Assembly (NCBI RefSeq): GCF_000708205.1
Contig: NW_014575563.1
Location: 1,233,361-1,297,360 of the forward strand
Direction: 5' to 3'
Origin: Mixia osmundae IAM 14324
Lineage: Eukaryota > Basidiomycota > Mixiomycetes > Mixiales > Mixiaceae
DNA: 64,000 bases
Shown piece after piece: positions 12,246 to 22,885 of this stretch. The notes beneath the pieces were generated by a model. It searched no databases. It had not been told where the DNA came from and saw only the letters and a program-made list of their open reading frames with translations. Within the stretch, counting starts at the first letter, position 1. Each line of letters begins with the position of its first letter. The position numbers and the translations under genes were made by a program.

Positions 12246-14879
12246 ATGCCGCGCAAAGCTACTGCTACTGCGCAGCCCCCTCTGCAACAACAAAATGGGA
12301 GACCTAGTCAGTTGACTCGCTCTTCGAGCGCTTACACGTACTGATGTCACAGTCGGTTACACAGCTCGCGCTCATGCAGCAGCTACAGCGACAGCAGCTG
12401 CACCCGCTACTCCTGCCTCAAAGCGCGAGTCGTCACCTCGCATTCGACAGTCACCCGCTGCCAAGCTAGAGAAGCAGCAACAAGAGACAGGACAGACCAA
12501 ACATGAGCCCAGAGTCCCTTCAGATCCATTTCTGAACCATGACGATGCCCCCAAACGGCAAAAGGGCTTACGGTCTCAGCATGAACTGCCAGTCGAGAAT
12601 GTACCAAACGGCCATACGCTACCCGAAAGACGATCCACTCGGCAACGCGCTCAGAAAGCACCATCTCATCGACGCGCGCGACGAGGCCACTCTGAGCATA
12701 CCCGCGCAGCCATCGAAGAGGCAAACGAGATTGCCATTGATACGGATGCCACAGTCGAGGACGATGGTGCAGACATGTCAGATCTCGATCTCGCAGAGGC
12801 AGATGACGACGACGAAGGTCCGGCTGACATTGGCGATGATGACGACGATCTAGAGCTCGAGGAAGAACAAATGATCATCGCAGAAGTAGAAGAAAGGCAA
12901 CAAAGGCACTCCCGTCGCTCATCTCGCAAGCTGTCACCCTCCCACTCAGACTCAAAGCACTCTGCTTCGAGCTCCAAAGTGAGTCGAGCCAAGCCAGATC
13001 TCCATGCACAGCCCGAGCAGGACGAAGACGATGAGATCATTATCGAAGTCGCCGAGTTCCCTATTGAAGCTGTCAGAAGTCCGGTGACTTGGTCCGACAG
13101 TGGGGATGATGACATCGATATAGAAGAGCTCGAGGAGCTCTTTGCGCTCGCCGACGGCGAGAAAGAAGCCGAATTTCTTGACGGCATGTGGTATGCCGAC
13201 ATGAGCGATGCGGACGATGACGAGGACGATAGTGATAGTCAAGAAGCCGATTCGGACGGCAGCAGCAGCCTCGTCGACGAGCAAGATATCTGGGACGCTC
13301 GTCATTGGAACGCTGGCGTGTCAGAAGGAACCTTATCGGATGGCGACTTTGGATCCGATGACATAGACATTGACGACGAAGACGATGGAGGCAACACGAC
13401 AGACTCTCTCGACGATTCAGACCATGTCGGTCTGGTACGCTTTGGCATAGAAGTAGACGAAGACGAGCTGGATGCCATCAAGGCGTTTGCATCGCTTGCT
13501 GACGTACAAGCGCCTACCTCTGCAGAGGTCACCGCTGGCCTTCATCGCAAAGGCTTTCGCGTGGCGATGTCAAAAGACGCAGATACGACGTTTGCTGTCG
13601 TCGACGAGCGTACTGCTGCCAAACTCATGCGGGGCCTGCCCGTAACCATCGCAGTGCCCAATACGAACAGTCGCAAGAGTAGGCGGAAAAGCCAGCGACA
13701 AGCAGGCATGCGTACTCCAAGAGCAAACGGAAGAGCAAGCGTACCTTCGCATCTTATTACTTCCTCTTCGTCTGCTTCGCCTGAGCTCGTGCCGCAATCT
13801 TCGCCTCGTGCGCCCGAGATGGGCAACTTCGAGGCGCCGCCAGCAGACGGCAGTAGGACTGTTGCCATCATCGACAACTCATCCAAGCTTGTCCCTTCGC
13901 CTTTTTCGCGCAAGGGAAGAACGCGCAAGCGCGTCTCTCGCGTCAATTCGGTGTGTCACAATAGTATGGGCGCTGAATTCGTGCTGATACCAATGTGCTC
14001 GCACAGGGCGAAAGCGCGAGTAAGACAGAGACGGACACACCTTCAAAGATCGTCAGCCCAGACGAGGCCTCGCGCATGTCGCCGCCGCCCATCAGAATCA
14101 GTGAGGAGATCGAACAGATGGATCTCGACGACGTGCTCGACATGACGGGCTTGCAAGAGGATGACAGCGATTATGAGATATCTGACGATGCGTCGGAAAT
14201 CGCACAACAGTCTTCCGTTGGAGGTGGAGGTCGAGGGAGATCTCAGTCAATAGGCAGCACAGCTACCACCTCACACACACTTGGCGATCTACACCGGTGG
14301 AATCGCATACCTATCGGCTCATACAGGCGCAACATGCTCGATGCACTTGCACCCAGCGAAGCTCAGACCTTCGTCAAAGGATCAAATCAAGCTTCCGCTC
14401 GGAGCTTGTTCCTGCCGGTTGGTTCTGGCACATTGACGGTACAGCAGAAGGGCGGCAAGAACACTCGGGCACCGAGCTCGATACTGCTGTCTCCCGTGCT
14501 CAACGCGACCGATCATGCACAGGCAAGATCGGCGCGTAAAATCAAAAGGAGCAAGGCGCGGACGAGATCCAAGTCACACTCCAACATGGCACCCCCGTCG
14601 ATCGAGGAGACGCCAGCCAAGAAGCAGAGACGCGAGTCCATTGCTTCCGGCCAGTCAAGACCGCACCCTGTCACACCCTTGCCAGGCACTCGGGCCAGCA
14701 ATGGTGTCACGGGTCCACCAGCAGGCGGCGTGAGCGACCTGATGAGCTCATTGCCCTCACATGGCTGCCCGCCACTCAGCTCGCCGCTCTTCTCGAGCAT
14801 GGGCCAGGTCCAGTCGACCCCGAACCATGCGATACCTCATCTCAGCTTGTCAAGCGACGATGTGGCAGGCATGATTTGA
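12246..14879 (+). CDS. Highly acidic nuclear-type protein of unknown function
   Basis: I do not recognise the family with certainty. Exon 1 at ATG 12246 ('MPRKATATAQPPLQQQNGRP') joins over a short intron to an Ala/Pro- and Arg-rich stretch. A long Asp/Glu-rich region follows, at about residues 155-400 with several 'DDDDE' runs and 'DSGDDDIDIEELEELFAL'. Then come basic patches ('NSRKSRRKSQRQ', 'RKGRTRKRVSRV') and, after an intron near 13953-14008, a second acidic block. A distinctive motif is 'LHRWNRIPIGSYRR', a Trp-Arg-Ile-Pro-Ile-Gly pattern seen in some large fungal nuclear regulators (IFH1-like proteins are one possibility, not shown). The Ser/Pro-rich tail ends 'SLSSDDVAGMI'. The overall make-up suggests a chromatin or transcription regulator. 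Confidence 0.75.
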
Positions 14880-15035
14880 GGACGGGTTGGAAGATTGCCG
14901 CTAGATATCTCTTTGCTAGTCTGAATCTGTAATGACATGCTCCTGTCCTGATATTGTACTGCACTGCGAAATTGCACGCCGTCATAGCGCTTTACATACA
15001 ACACAGTCTTGCCTGATCTAGCTTCGTGCGTGTTC

Positions 15036-15841
15036 TCAGTCGTCTCCTCGTGGCACTTCTTCCTGTATGAGTTTGACCAGCTGAACACGCATCTCTGTTG
15101 TGTCGTCGCCCCGAAGCGTATCCGACACGAACCTCGCCGTGACTTGATACTGGAGCTACCCAAGCGCATCAGCACGTCGCGCGATGTGAATGCTCCGAGG
15201 CGGCGTACCATCTCGAGCGCGCCGCGTATGACGCCGCAGAGCACATTGGAGAACCACAAGCCCTCACTTGCAGGCGTGCCATCTGTCTCCGAAGCAGGCG
15301 TGCCGTACGCATCGTCTGGCAACTCGACAAATTCCGCTAACGGGTTCTCGTCGAAAGTGAGGGCAAACTCGCGCAGGTCTGGATTCGGGTTATGCGATAT
15401 GTTGGGCACAATATTGAGGAACGCCTTGAAGCCGACCTGTTGATTACATCAGCCCGTGCATGATCGTCCCAGCGAGCTTGTACCTTAGCGAGCGTCTCGC
15501 CTACTTCTCGAAAGTCTTGACAGCGTCCAATGGCCGTCCGAGCGAGAAAGTCCTCGACGAGTCTCGTGCCCATGTTGTAGCCCCTGCGAGCAACATGAGC
15601 GCAAAGTGAGGCTTGCGAGATGGGCGTACATCTTGTCGAGCTGTTCGTTGACTGCGCCGTAGTCCTCATAGTCCTTGACGAGTTGAACGACCAGGGAGCC
15701 ATAGGTCATCGCGAAGAGCTCTGCATTCTGATGGCACAGATGACTCATCAGCCCAGCAAGGTCACAGAGGACGTCTGCGCTGACAATCTTGTCTGTCCGC
15801 TTCCATATGTCTTCGCCCAGTGCTTTGGTCTTGGCCGCCAT
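15036..15841 (-). CDS. BET3: TRAPP complex subunit BET3 (TRAPPC3)
   Basis: Core subunit of the TRAPP tethering complexes, which act as nucleotide exchange factors for Ypt1/Rab1 in ER-Golgi traffic. ATG 15841 ('MAAKTKALGEDIWKRTDKI'); an intron is removed before 'NAELFAMTYGSLVVQLVKDY', then 'GYNMGTRLVEDFLARTAIGR', 'NPLAEFVELPDDAYG', 'LWFSNVLCGVIRGALEM', and a last exon 'VTARFVSDTLRGDDTTEMRV' ending 'EEVPRGDD'. The Cys in 'GRCQDFRE' sits where BET3 is palmitoylated in other species. Small exons and several short introns. Start codon only 83 bases from the divergent BUD31 start. Confidence 0.95.
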
Positions 15842-15924
15842 GGAGACGATGCTGATGCGACGTGGCAGCACAAGCGCGAGCGCGTAGAAATGACAGCGAC
15901 TTGCTCGAGCTTGCAGGCAGCGTC
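15842..15924. promoter_or_regulatory. 83-base shared promoter region BET3 / BUD31
   Basis: Both start codons face away from this 83-base interval, so the two 5' UTRs must be very short or overlap, or transcription must begin inside the neighbouring gene. No TATA box is obvious. Confidence 0.5.
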
Positions 15925-16536
15925 ATGCCCAAGATCAAGGCGAGTGCCAGCTCGACTGGTGCCGCAAATCACTGCTGACATGCTCTACTTGGCTAGACCT
16001 CACGCACGAGGGCGCCGCCGGAAGGCTTTGAAGAGATTGAGAGCGTGCTGGACGAGTATGCACGACGGATGAGAGACGTCGAGAGCGAGTCACACGAGGG
16101 CAAACGGAAGGCAGAGTCGACATGGCCCATCATGCGTATCAACCACACTCGGTCGAGGTACATCTACGACCTCTACTACAAACGCGAAGCGATCAGCAAG
16201 GAGCTCTACGACTGGCTCCTCAAGGAAAAGTACGCAGACGCAACGTCAGTCTCCCGCCGCCCCTCGTTACGACTCTCAGGTACTGACAGAGATCATGGCA
16301 GATTGATCGCAAAGTGGAAGAGGTCGGGCTACGAGAACCTGTGCTGCGCGAGATGCGTGCAGAGTAGAGATATGAACTATGCCGGTTCGACGTGTATCTG
16401 TCGAGTGCCCAAGGCAGCACTCAAGGAGGGCACAGTAGTAGAATGCAACTTTTGCGGTACGTCCCGTCACACTATGTCCAGACCGCCGAGCTGACGCAGC
16501 AAGACAGGCTGTCGAGGATGCGCATCAGGCGATTAG
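15925..16536 (+). CDS. BUD31: Splicing factor BUD31 (G10 protein)
   Basis: Small zinc-cluster protein of the spliceosome. Exon 1 is only five codons, 15925-15939 (MPKIK), joined through a GC-AG intron to '[20 protein letters not shown]', exactly as in fungal homologues (MPKI-TSRT...PPEG). Then '[20 protein letters not shown]', '[20 protein letters not shown]' and, after an intron, '[20 protein letters not shown]', 'STCICRVPK', and the last exon ending '[10 protein letters not shown]', stop 16534-16536. The zinc-binding cysteines (CC..C, C.C, C..CGCRGC) are complete. The intron before 'GCRGC' is conventional. Convergent with NDC80, with 63 bases between stops. Confidence 0.96.
15940..15996 (+). 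other. GC-AG intron in BUD31
   Basis: The 57-base intron begins GCGAGT and ends GGCTAG. A branch-like CTGAC lies at about 15974. Protein conservation on both sides (MPKIK / TSRTR) requires phase 0 splicing here. No GT in exon 1 gives the right frame, so a GC donor is the simplest reading. Confidence 0.85.
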
Positions 16537-16599
16537 GCCTAGGACGCGCAAAAGAGCAAGCACAGCACATGTTGTATGTATTACAGCCCGTTACAACAC

Positions 16600-19123
16600 C
16601 TATGCAAGAGCTACAGGCTCAGAAGCGGACGCCAAGATCTTCAGTACACCTTGCCCAGCCTCTTCCTTTGCTGCCAGAATCTCTATGATTCGGTCTTGCA
16701 AAGCAGATTCGTTTGTCTTCTTGATCGTCTCGACGTCTTTGATCAGATTGGCATGCCTGCTCACTGCATGAGGTATGCTACTGAATGCAAGCTGCACAAC
16801 GTACTCGTTCTCGAGCGTTTGAAGCTTCTGTTCGAGCGCAAGCTTGCCGGTGGCAATGTGATGCTTCAGATTATTGACCTGCCACTGCACGCTCTCGATA
16901 GCTTGTAGCGTCTTTGTCATCTCGCTGGTCGTAGACTGTCCACACAGTCATTACCAACAGCGCTTGAGCTGTCAAAATCCCGGCGCACCTCTTTGACGTC
17001 TTGAAGATCCCGCTGCAGCAACTCATACTCGGCATCTGCGCGGTAATTCAGATCTGCCAGCTGATCGAGCTGTTCCGAGATGGCCGTCGTCTTTGGCTCG
17101 AGTGCAGCCGTTTGTGTAGTGAACGACAATCTCTGGTCAATCGTGTCTTGACGGAGTTTCGTTAACACGGGCCGAATGACAGTCGTACAGTTTGGCACAA
17201 TCTCGTTTGCATCGCTCGCCGATCCGTTGAGCTCCTGACGGAAGTCGATATGGGCGAGGTGCTCAGGCGGAATGGGCAAAAGACTGAGATGAGTCAATTT
17301 GGAGGTGTAATCCTGAATCAGCTTCTCTGCTCGAACGAAGAGCTTCGTTTGCGCGAGCTCGGCCTCATAGGCATCTTGAGAAGCTTTGGCGTGACGCTGC
17401 TCGGTCTGCCTTTTGTCTTCCGCCAGCTTCTCTTGCTCCGAGAAGATGTCAAGCGCCTCTTGCTCCGAGATGCCTTGACTGGCTACTTGTCGTGCCAATT
17501 CCTCTCTTTCCTCGCGTGACCGCCGTTCTCCTTCCTCTGACGATGGGTAGGGGAGTTCAGCGTACGCAGCTGAGACCGCATCACCACCGACCTGCTGCTG
17601 CGCGCGCTGCTTCCTTGTCCACAATCTCTGTTGCAAATTTATCGACTTTGCGACTCAGATCATCGCGATATTGCTTCATCTTCTCGAGATCCTTCTTCAG
17701 TTGCTGACTTTCCAGCTGCAGCTTGTCCACTTTGGGCTGCTCGCATCCGTCAGCACGGCACCACAGTCCGGTCGCAGACTTACTGCTGCGGCTAGCTCAG
17801 AGGCTTCACTCGTTTGCAGCCTCTCGATCGACTCTGTCAAGACTGCGATACTTTCTCTGCCCTGCTCCATGTACGCCTCTGTGGACCTGGCTAGCATCAG
17901 CTCTGCTGTGAGCATACGCCACAGAAACAGACCAAAGCGCGATTCGAGCTGCTGCTTGTAGGGCTCGAGATCGTACTGGTCGCTTGCCAGGAAGAGAGGG
18001 TATGCTCTCTGCAGATACTCGTGCCAGAATTCAAGCTTGGCTTGCGGCCGATCGAGTAGTACAAAATGCTGGGATCTGTCCTCTCCGCCTGCAAGATTGG
18101 ATGTATCACCCGAAGACTGTCTTGCTTCGGCTATGAGGTCATCGACATGAGCCGGATTGATGACAAGCTCGGGATAGCCTCCAAAAGCGGCTTCTCTCCC
18201 CTGTGGCCTTGCGTCAGTCGTGCACTTGCACGAAGACAGCAGACTGACTCGGATAGTCTTGATAATCCAATCGAGAAGACCGAGCATCATCGGCCAGACA
18301 TGCATAGCAGCGGGAGCTTGCAGATGGCTCTTGCTAAAAGGCTCTGCAAATGGATAGCCTGATCCTTTGATGATGTAGACTGCCTCGTCCTCCCATTTGA
18401 CACCGTTTGCGGAGCCAGTCTTCATACCCTTGTGCCATTCATGAGTCGTATGAAAGTGTGCTGCAGGAGTGGAGGGTAGCGTCGATGGGTCGTAGATCGA
18501 CCAGATGAAGCGAAAGATATCCCAGAAATCTCTGGAAGTCGGGCCAGTGAGCATCTTGAGCGAGACCTTGTTCATATGCTCGTAGTTGCGTTCTTGCAGA
18601 AAGTTGTACACGTCACTCTCGATGCGTCTCCTGGCTTGCACGGAACGCAGGTCTCGCGTATCTCTTGCCGGCTTGCCGCTATTGAGGAAAGCTTGCAAGC
18701 CGCCAGGATGACCCATCAGCCCGAGCGGCAATCCGTTCGGTCCGAGCGCGCCTGCTACACTAGCATGGTACGGTGATGCTGCACCTGACATCGAAGCACG
18801 GCCATAGCCCTCAGGAGCGATAGATGATCTGCGCATCTTGCCTCCGCTCGGTTGATGAAACGGCTGCGAAGGGGCGAGTGACTGTCTGTGTGCGCTTGCG
18901 TTCGGCATCGAGCCACTCGCCGCCATGGACTGTCGCCGTACGCTGCATTGCGCGTCAGCAGAGTGCTTGCAAAGAGCGTGCGCCAACGGGAGTACCTCGG
19001 GGGTGCATAAGCGCCATAAGAGCTCGATGAAGCGTGTTGAGGCGCTGAAGGAGGCGCCATTGAGCTCATACGCTGCTTCTTCTGCGTCGGATCCCCAGGA
19101 GGGGCCATACTGGGCCTCGACAT
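16600..19123 (-). CDS. NDC80: Kinetochore protein NDC80 (HEC1)
   Basis: Microtubule-binding subunit of the outer-kinetochore Ndc80 complex. ATG 19123 begins a basic, Ser/Pro/Met-rich tail ('MSRPSMAPPGDPTQKKQRMS', 'RQSMAASGSMPNASAHRQSL', 'KMRRSSIAPEGYGRAS'), the phosphorylatable N-tail seen in NDC80. The calponin-homology domain follows: 'ARDTRDLRSVQARRRIESDV', 'LTGPTSRDFWDIFRFIW', 'GSGYPFAEPFSKSHLQAPAA' and 'MHVWPMMLGLLDWI'. The rest, from about 18200 to 16600, is long coiled coil ('REEREELARQVASQGISEQE', 'LQAIESVQWQVNNLKHHI'). Several short introns, about 750 residues. The calponin-homology domain motifs make this secure. Confidence 0.93.
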
Positions 19124-19449
19124 GGCGTGTAGCTGCCCGCGGCGGAGGCCTTCGTTGGCTCAAGGCCGACGCGTCGATCTCCCAAGAGTGGCGGCACGTG
19201 TCGAATATCAACACGAGCGGAGCGTGTGAAAGAGTTCGGGGCGTCTTTCGTCCGACTGACTGGGTCGACAGAGACGATTGAGTGTTTGTCGTGGACAGTC
19301 TCGATCATCAAGAGCGAGCCAAGCGCTCGTCATCGACTACGCCCGAGCGACAGGACACACCCCTGAATGCGCGCTCGCTAGAGCTCGAGCTGGATCTGTT
19401 TTCAAGCTTGGGCTCGACCTGCGAGCGTTTGACGCCGGACACAGCCAGC
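19124..19449. promoter_or_regulatory. Divergent promoter NDC80 / coiled-coil gene
   Basis: About 330 bases between two divergent ATG codons. The + strand frame of the downstream gene stays open back to about 19282 but holds no ATG there. No repeat or RNA gene seen. Confidence 0.5.
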
Positions 19450-22400
19450 ATGCAGGCCACGACCGATGGCGGTGATGCACCGGAGCAAAGCGATACCTTC
19501 ACACGGCCACACGTCGCGCTTGCTCGCCCTCGACCGCCAAGACGAACGACGACGAACAGTACTCTTCGAGCTGATGCACGTCCTTCTACGCCTCTCATGG
19601 CCCGACAAGATCGAGAGGGGGCAAGGGAGCGTAGTCTGGACTCACCGATGATTGTCACTAGCGAGCGAGACCAAGTCAGGCACGACCTTGGTCTAGACAC
19701 GGCAACCGTCGAGCTCATCAATGCTGCGTGAGTGCTTCTGCAACTCTGTACCTCATAGCAGGCTGATGATCCTTGCCATTCGCTTGCTTCTGCCCGTGTT
19801 TCTTGCATGCCGTTGTGTCGCATGACAAAGCTCCGTCGCGCTCGAGCCTTCACCCACTCATCACGACTCAGACCCAGTCACACCAAGGGCAGACACGTCT
19901 CGCGCACTACACGCAGGCGCAAGTGGTCACTCAGATCCAACGCAAGACGATCCGCCCGTCATGCAGGACTGGATAGGCGGCAAGACGCGAGAAGAGCTTG
20001 AGGGGTTACTCCTCGAAGCCGACAGAGTCATACGCATGCGAGAACAAGGCAGGCCACCTTCCATCTCAAGCGTGTGCGAGTGTCTGATCCGGCAAGCTGC
20101 ACAGAGCTCATCATATCTGCATCGATCGGCAAGTCTTTGCTTGACAATAATGCAGATCTCAAAGCAAAACACGATGCATTGCTCAATAAGATCACATCAG
20201 CTCCTTCGAGCCAGGCAGGCACACTCAGCGGTCGCTCGACATCGCTCTCACATACCACAGAGACCGGCCTGACCTCTCCCTCGAAGCGACAATTCGGCAC
20301 GGAAATCGATACAAACGTCATCGTCAATGCCTTTACCCACTCACAACCATCCGCAAAGTCCGAGCGGGATCCCCAGGAAGACCCACTTGCCACGCCACTC
20401 TCACGTACCAGTCAAAGCCGTTACGTCTCACGCAAGCCTAGCCACATCAGTCTACGGTCAAATGCGTCCGATCCGTACGGTGTACCCATTTCGCCTTCAT
20501 CATCATCCACACCCGGTCATATCAGGATACTACCCACTTCACCTTCTGCGCTCAACAAGCTGTCTGAGGACAACGACGAGCTGGCGCACAAGTTGGAGGA
20601 GCTCGAAGCAGAGACTCATAAAGCCGATCTGATGGGACGCAAGAAGCTCCGTCGACTTGACAAGGAACTTGCAAATCTGAAGCGCGAGCTCGAAGAAGCG
20701 CTCGAGAAGAACGATGAACTCGAAACTCAGCTGCACAAGAAGCAGACCACCTCGACGCAGCCACTCAAAGCGCTGTCAAAGGCAGTCTCGACAGAATCAC
20801 TTGGATCGGCCACTTCCGCCCATTCACTCGCGCGTCATTTTGAGCTCAAGATGTCAGAAGCGCAACCCGATCATACCAAAGCTCGTTCTATCGATGCTGG
20901 CGCCCGTGCTCTGGCCACGACGCCTGACCGACAATCGCCTGTTTCATGGCAAGCAACAGCATCAGGGCGGGCGATGTTAGCCGAGGCTGCCGCTGCCGCT
21001 TCTCCTCTTCGCCAGCCGAGCTTCAGTCATATTATCAAGACGCCAAGGAGCAGAGCAACATCGAGCGCATCTGTTCGTCCGTCGGAAGCAGCCACCAATC
21101 CAGAGGAACAAGCGATCGTCAAGCAGCTTATGGCAAAAATCGCAGAACTGCAAGACACCAACAAGGAGATTGCATCTCAGCGACTCGATCTTGACGAGCG
21201 ACTACAAAGGGCGCAAGTCGAAATGGAAGGCGCGCGTGCACGCTACGACGAGCTAGAGGATGAGCTGCGCAGGGCAGATCAGCAGCGTCAGATCGAGCCG
21301 GTTCGACATTTGCCGCTCGCTCTGTCATACAGTCAGGTGTGTGGACTGCACAAATATGACACGTAAGCTGATGGCCCAAATGTGATCGTTAGCCTGGCAC
21401 GCCTGTTGCGAACCTGACTGAGCTGCCACAACGCCGCGCGCTCGGCAACCTCGCTATGCTTCAACGCACAAAGCTGCCCTATCTTCGCAATGGCCAAGAC
21501 ATCCGCTCGACGCCTGTCACGCCCAACGACGTGGCCGAAGTCGACGGCGAGTCACACAAGAGCTTCTTTCGACGTGGATCCTGGGATACTGCAGCAGAAC
21601 ACGAGGATGTGATGGACGTCATCGAACGGCAAGAAAAGGCAGCCTCTGCTCGCGATGCAGCGGTCCATCTACGTCAGACAAGCCATGGCAGTACTTCTGC
21701 GATTCAGTATGACTCAGACAATGATGAAGACGCTCGAGTTCCGCCAATATCGCAGAACCTTGCTCTCGAGCTCGGCTGGGAGGATGGCAAGCTGGTCATC
21801 ACACGAACGAGCTCAGAGGTCTCCAGCCTGCACGAAATCGCTAGTCGCCATCGTCCAGAGACTCGTCTCGCCAACTGGAACGATCTGGACGATGGCAGGC
21901 TGTGTGCTCCTGACGATCTCATTCCACATGGCGGCCTTCGCGATTCCTCTTGTCCTGACGAGAATGCCTACGCTGCCATTGAAAAGGCCAGCTCGAGTGT
22001 GCCGATCGTCTGGCATGATGATCGCGGCTTCGGTGGAGCAGATGTGCACGATCAACGGCAGTTCAGTAACATCGGACGAAGCGCTTCCGGTCAGTCGTGG
22101 ATTTATGAGGACGAAGAAGCGACAGAAGGTCCGGATCCGTGGGAAGGCTCTGACTATCCTGGACTCGAAAGTGCCGATGCCGTCAAGGAGCGCCGGGAAA
22201 TGGAAGCACGCGAGCGACATCGAAAGCGACGACTGAGGCAGATAGCTGCAGAGAGCTCGAGCAGTGCTTTCTCAGGCTCTGACGATGGCCTGGACAATGC
22301 GACGACGCCATCGACCTCTATTCACAGCCATCTGGTGGACGAAGAGATGAAGCAGACGAACGGCAGCCGTAGACGTCAAGCTCTCCGACGACTCGGACTG

Positions 22401-22775
22401 AATGTCCCTGCAGGCAAAGGTTCTGTGCAACGTCAGCTCGTGGCGTATGCCGGCCGACTGCTGAATGATGGCGAAGACGACGAAGAGCCGTTTGATCACA
22501 TCCGCGCGGACGAGCATGACAATGTCCAGGCTGGCCAGCGCGGAGCAGATTACTACCCTGTTTCGTTCCTTGCTCGCTATCACCCTCGCACGGTCGCAGC
22601 ACGTGTCAAGTATACGACGACGAGTTACGTTCATTTCTGTCTCGACTGGATGAAGCTCTTCATCATCCTCGGCATCGCCATCTTCGTGACCGTTTATCGA
22701 GGGCCAGCTAAAGTGCTCGCTATCCCAGAGCGACGAGCGTATCGACGCAGAACAAACCGAAAGCGCATCCAATAG
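19450..22775 (+). CDS. Long coiled-coil, C-terminally membrane-anchored protein with a CC1-box-like motif
   Basis: Not a gene I can name. ATG 19450 starts a Ser/Thr/Arg-rich leader ('MQATTDGGDAPEQSDTFTRP'). After an intron near 19729-19832 comes 'MQDWIGGKTREELEGLLLEA', then a GC-AG intron (20049-20104), giving 'RMREQELIISASIGKSLLDN' plus 'NADLKAKHDALL'. This resembles the CC1 box (A-A-x-x-G plus LL..N) by which BICD/TRAK/Spindly-type adaptors bind dynein light intermediate chain. A Ser/Pro-rich linker, a heptad-rich coiled coil ('NKLSEDNDELAHKLEELEAE', 'LKRELEEALEKNDELETQ') and a second one near 21100-21290 follow. After the intron at about 21336-21392 come long acidic segments, and near the C-terminus one hydrophobic helix, 'WMKLFIILGIAIFVTVY', followed by a basic tail. 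The suggested role, a membrane-bound cargo adaptor, is inference. Confidence 0.75.
20049..20104 (+). other. GC-AG intron in the coiled-coil gene
   Basis: This 56-base intron begins GCAGGC after ...CAAG and ends CACAG. It fuses 'IRMREQ' in phase to 'ELIISASIGKSLL', restoring a continuous heptad pattern. GT donors tested by eye break the frame, create a stop, or leave an intron under 36 bases. Confidence 0.65.
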
Positions 22776-22885
22776 AAATGATACCCTCATACATGTACCA
22801 TGTCAGATCCGTGTTCGACTAGACTGACACCAGCACATCATTCATCCGACAACATGCATAGAGGTTACTGTGGGAACATGATCTC

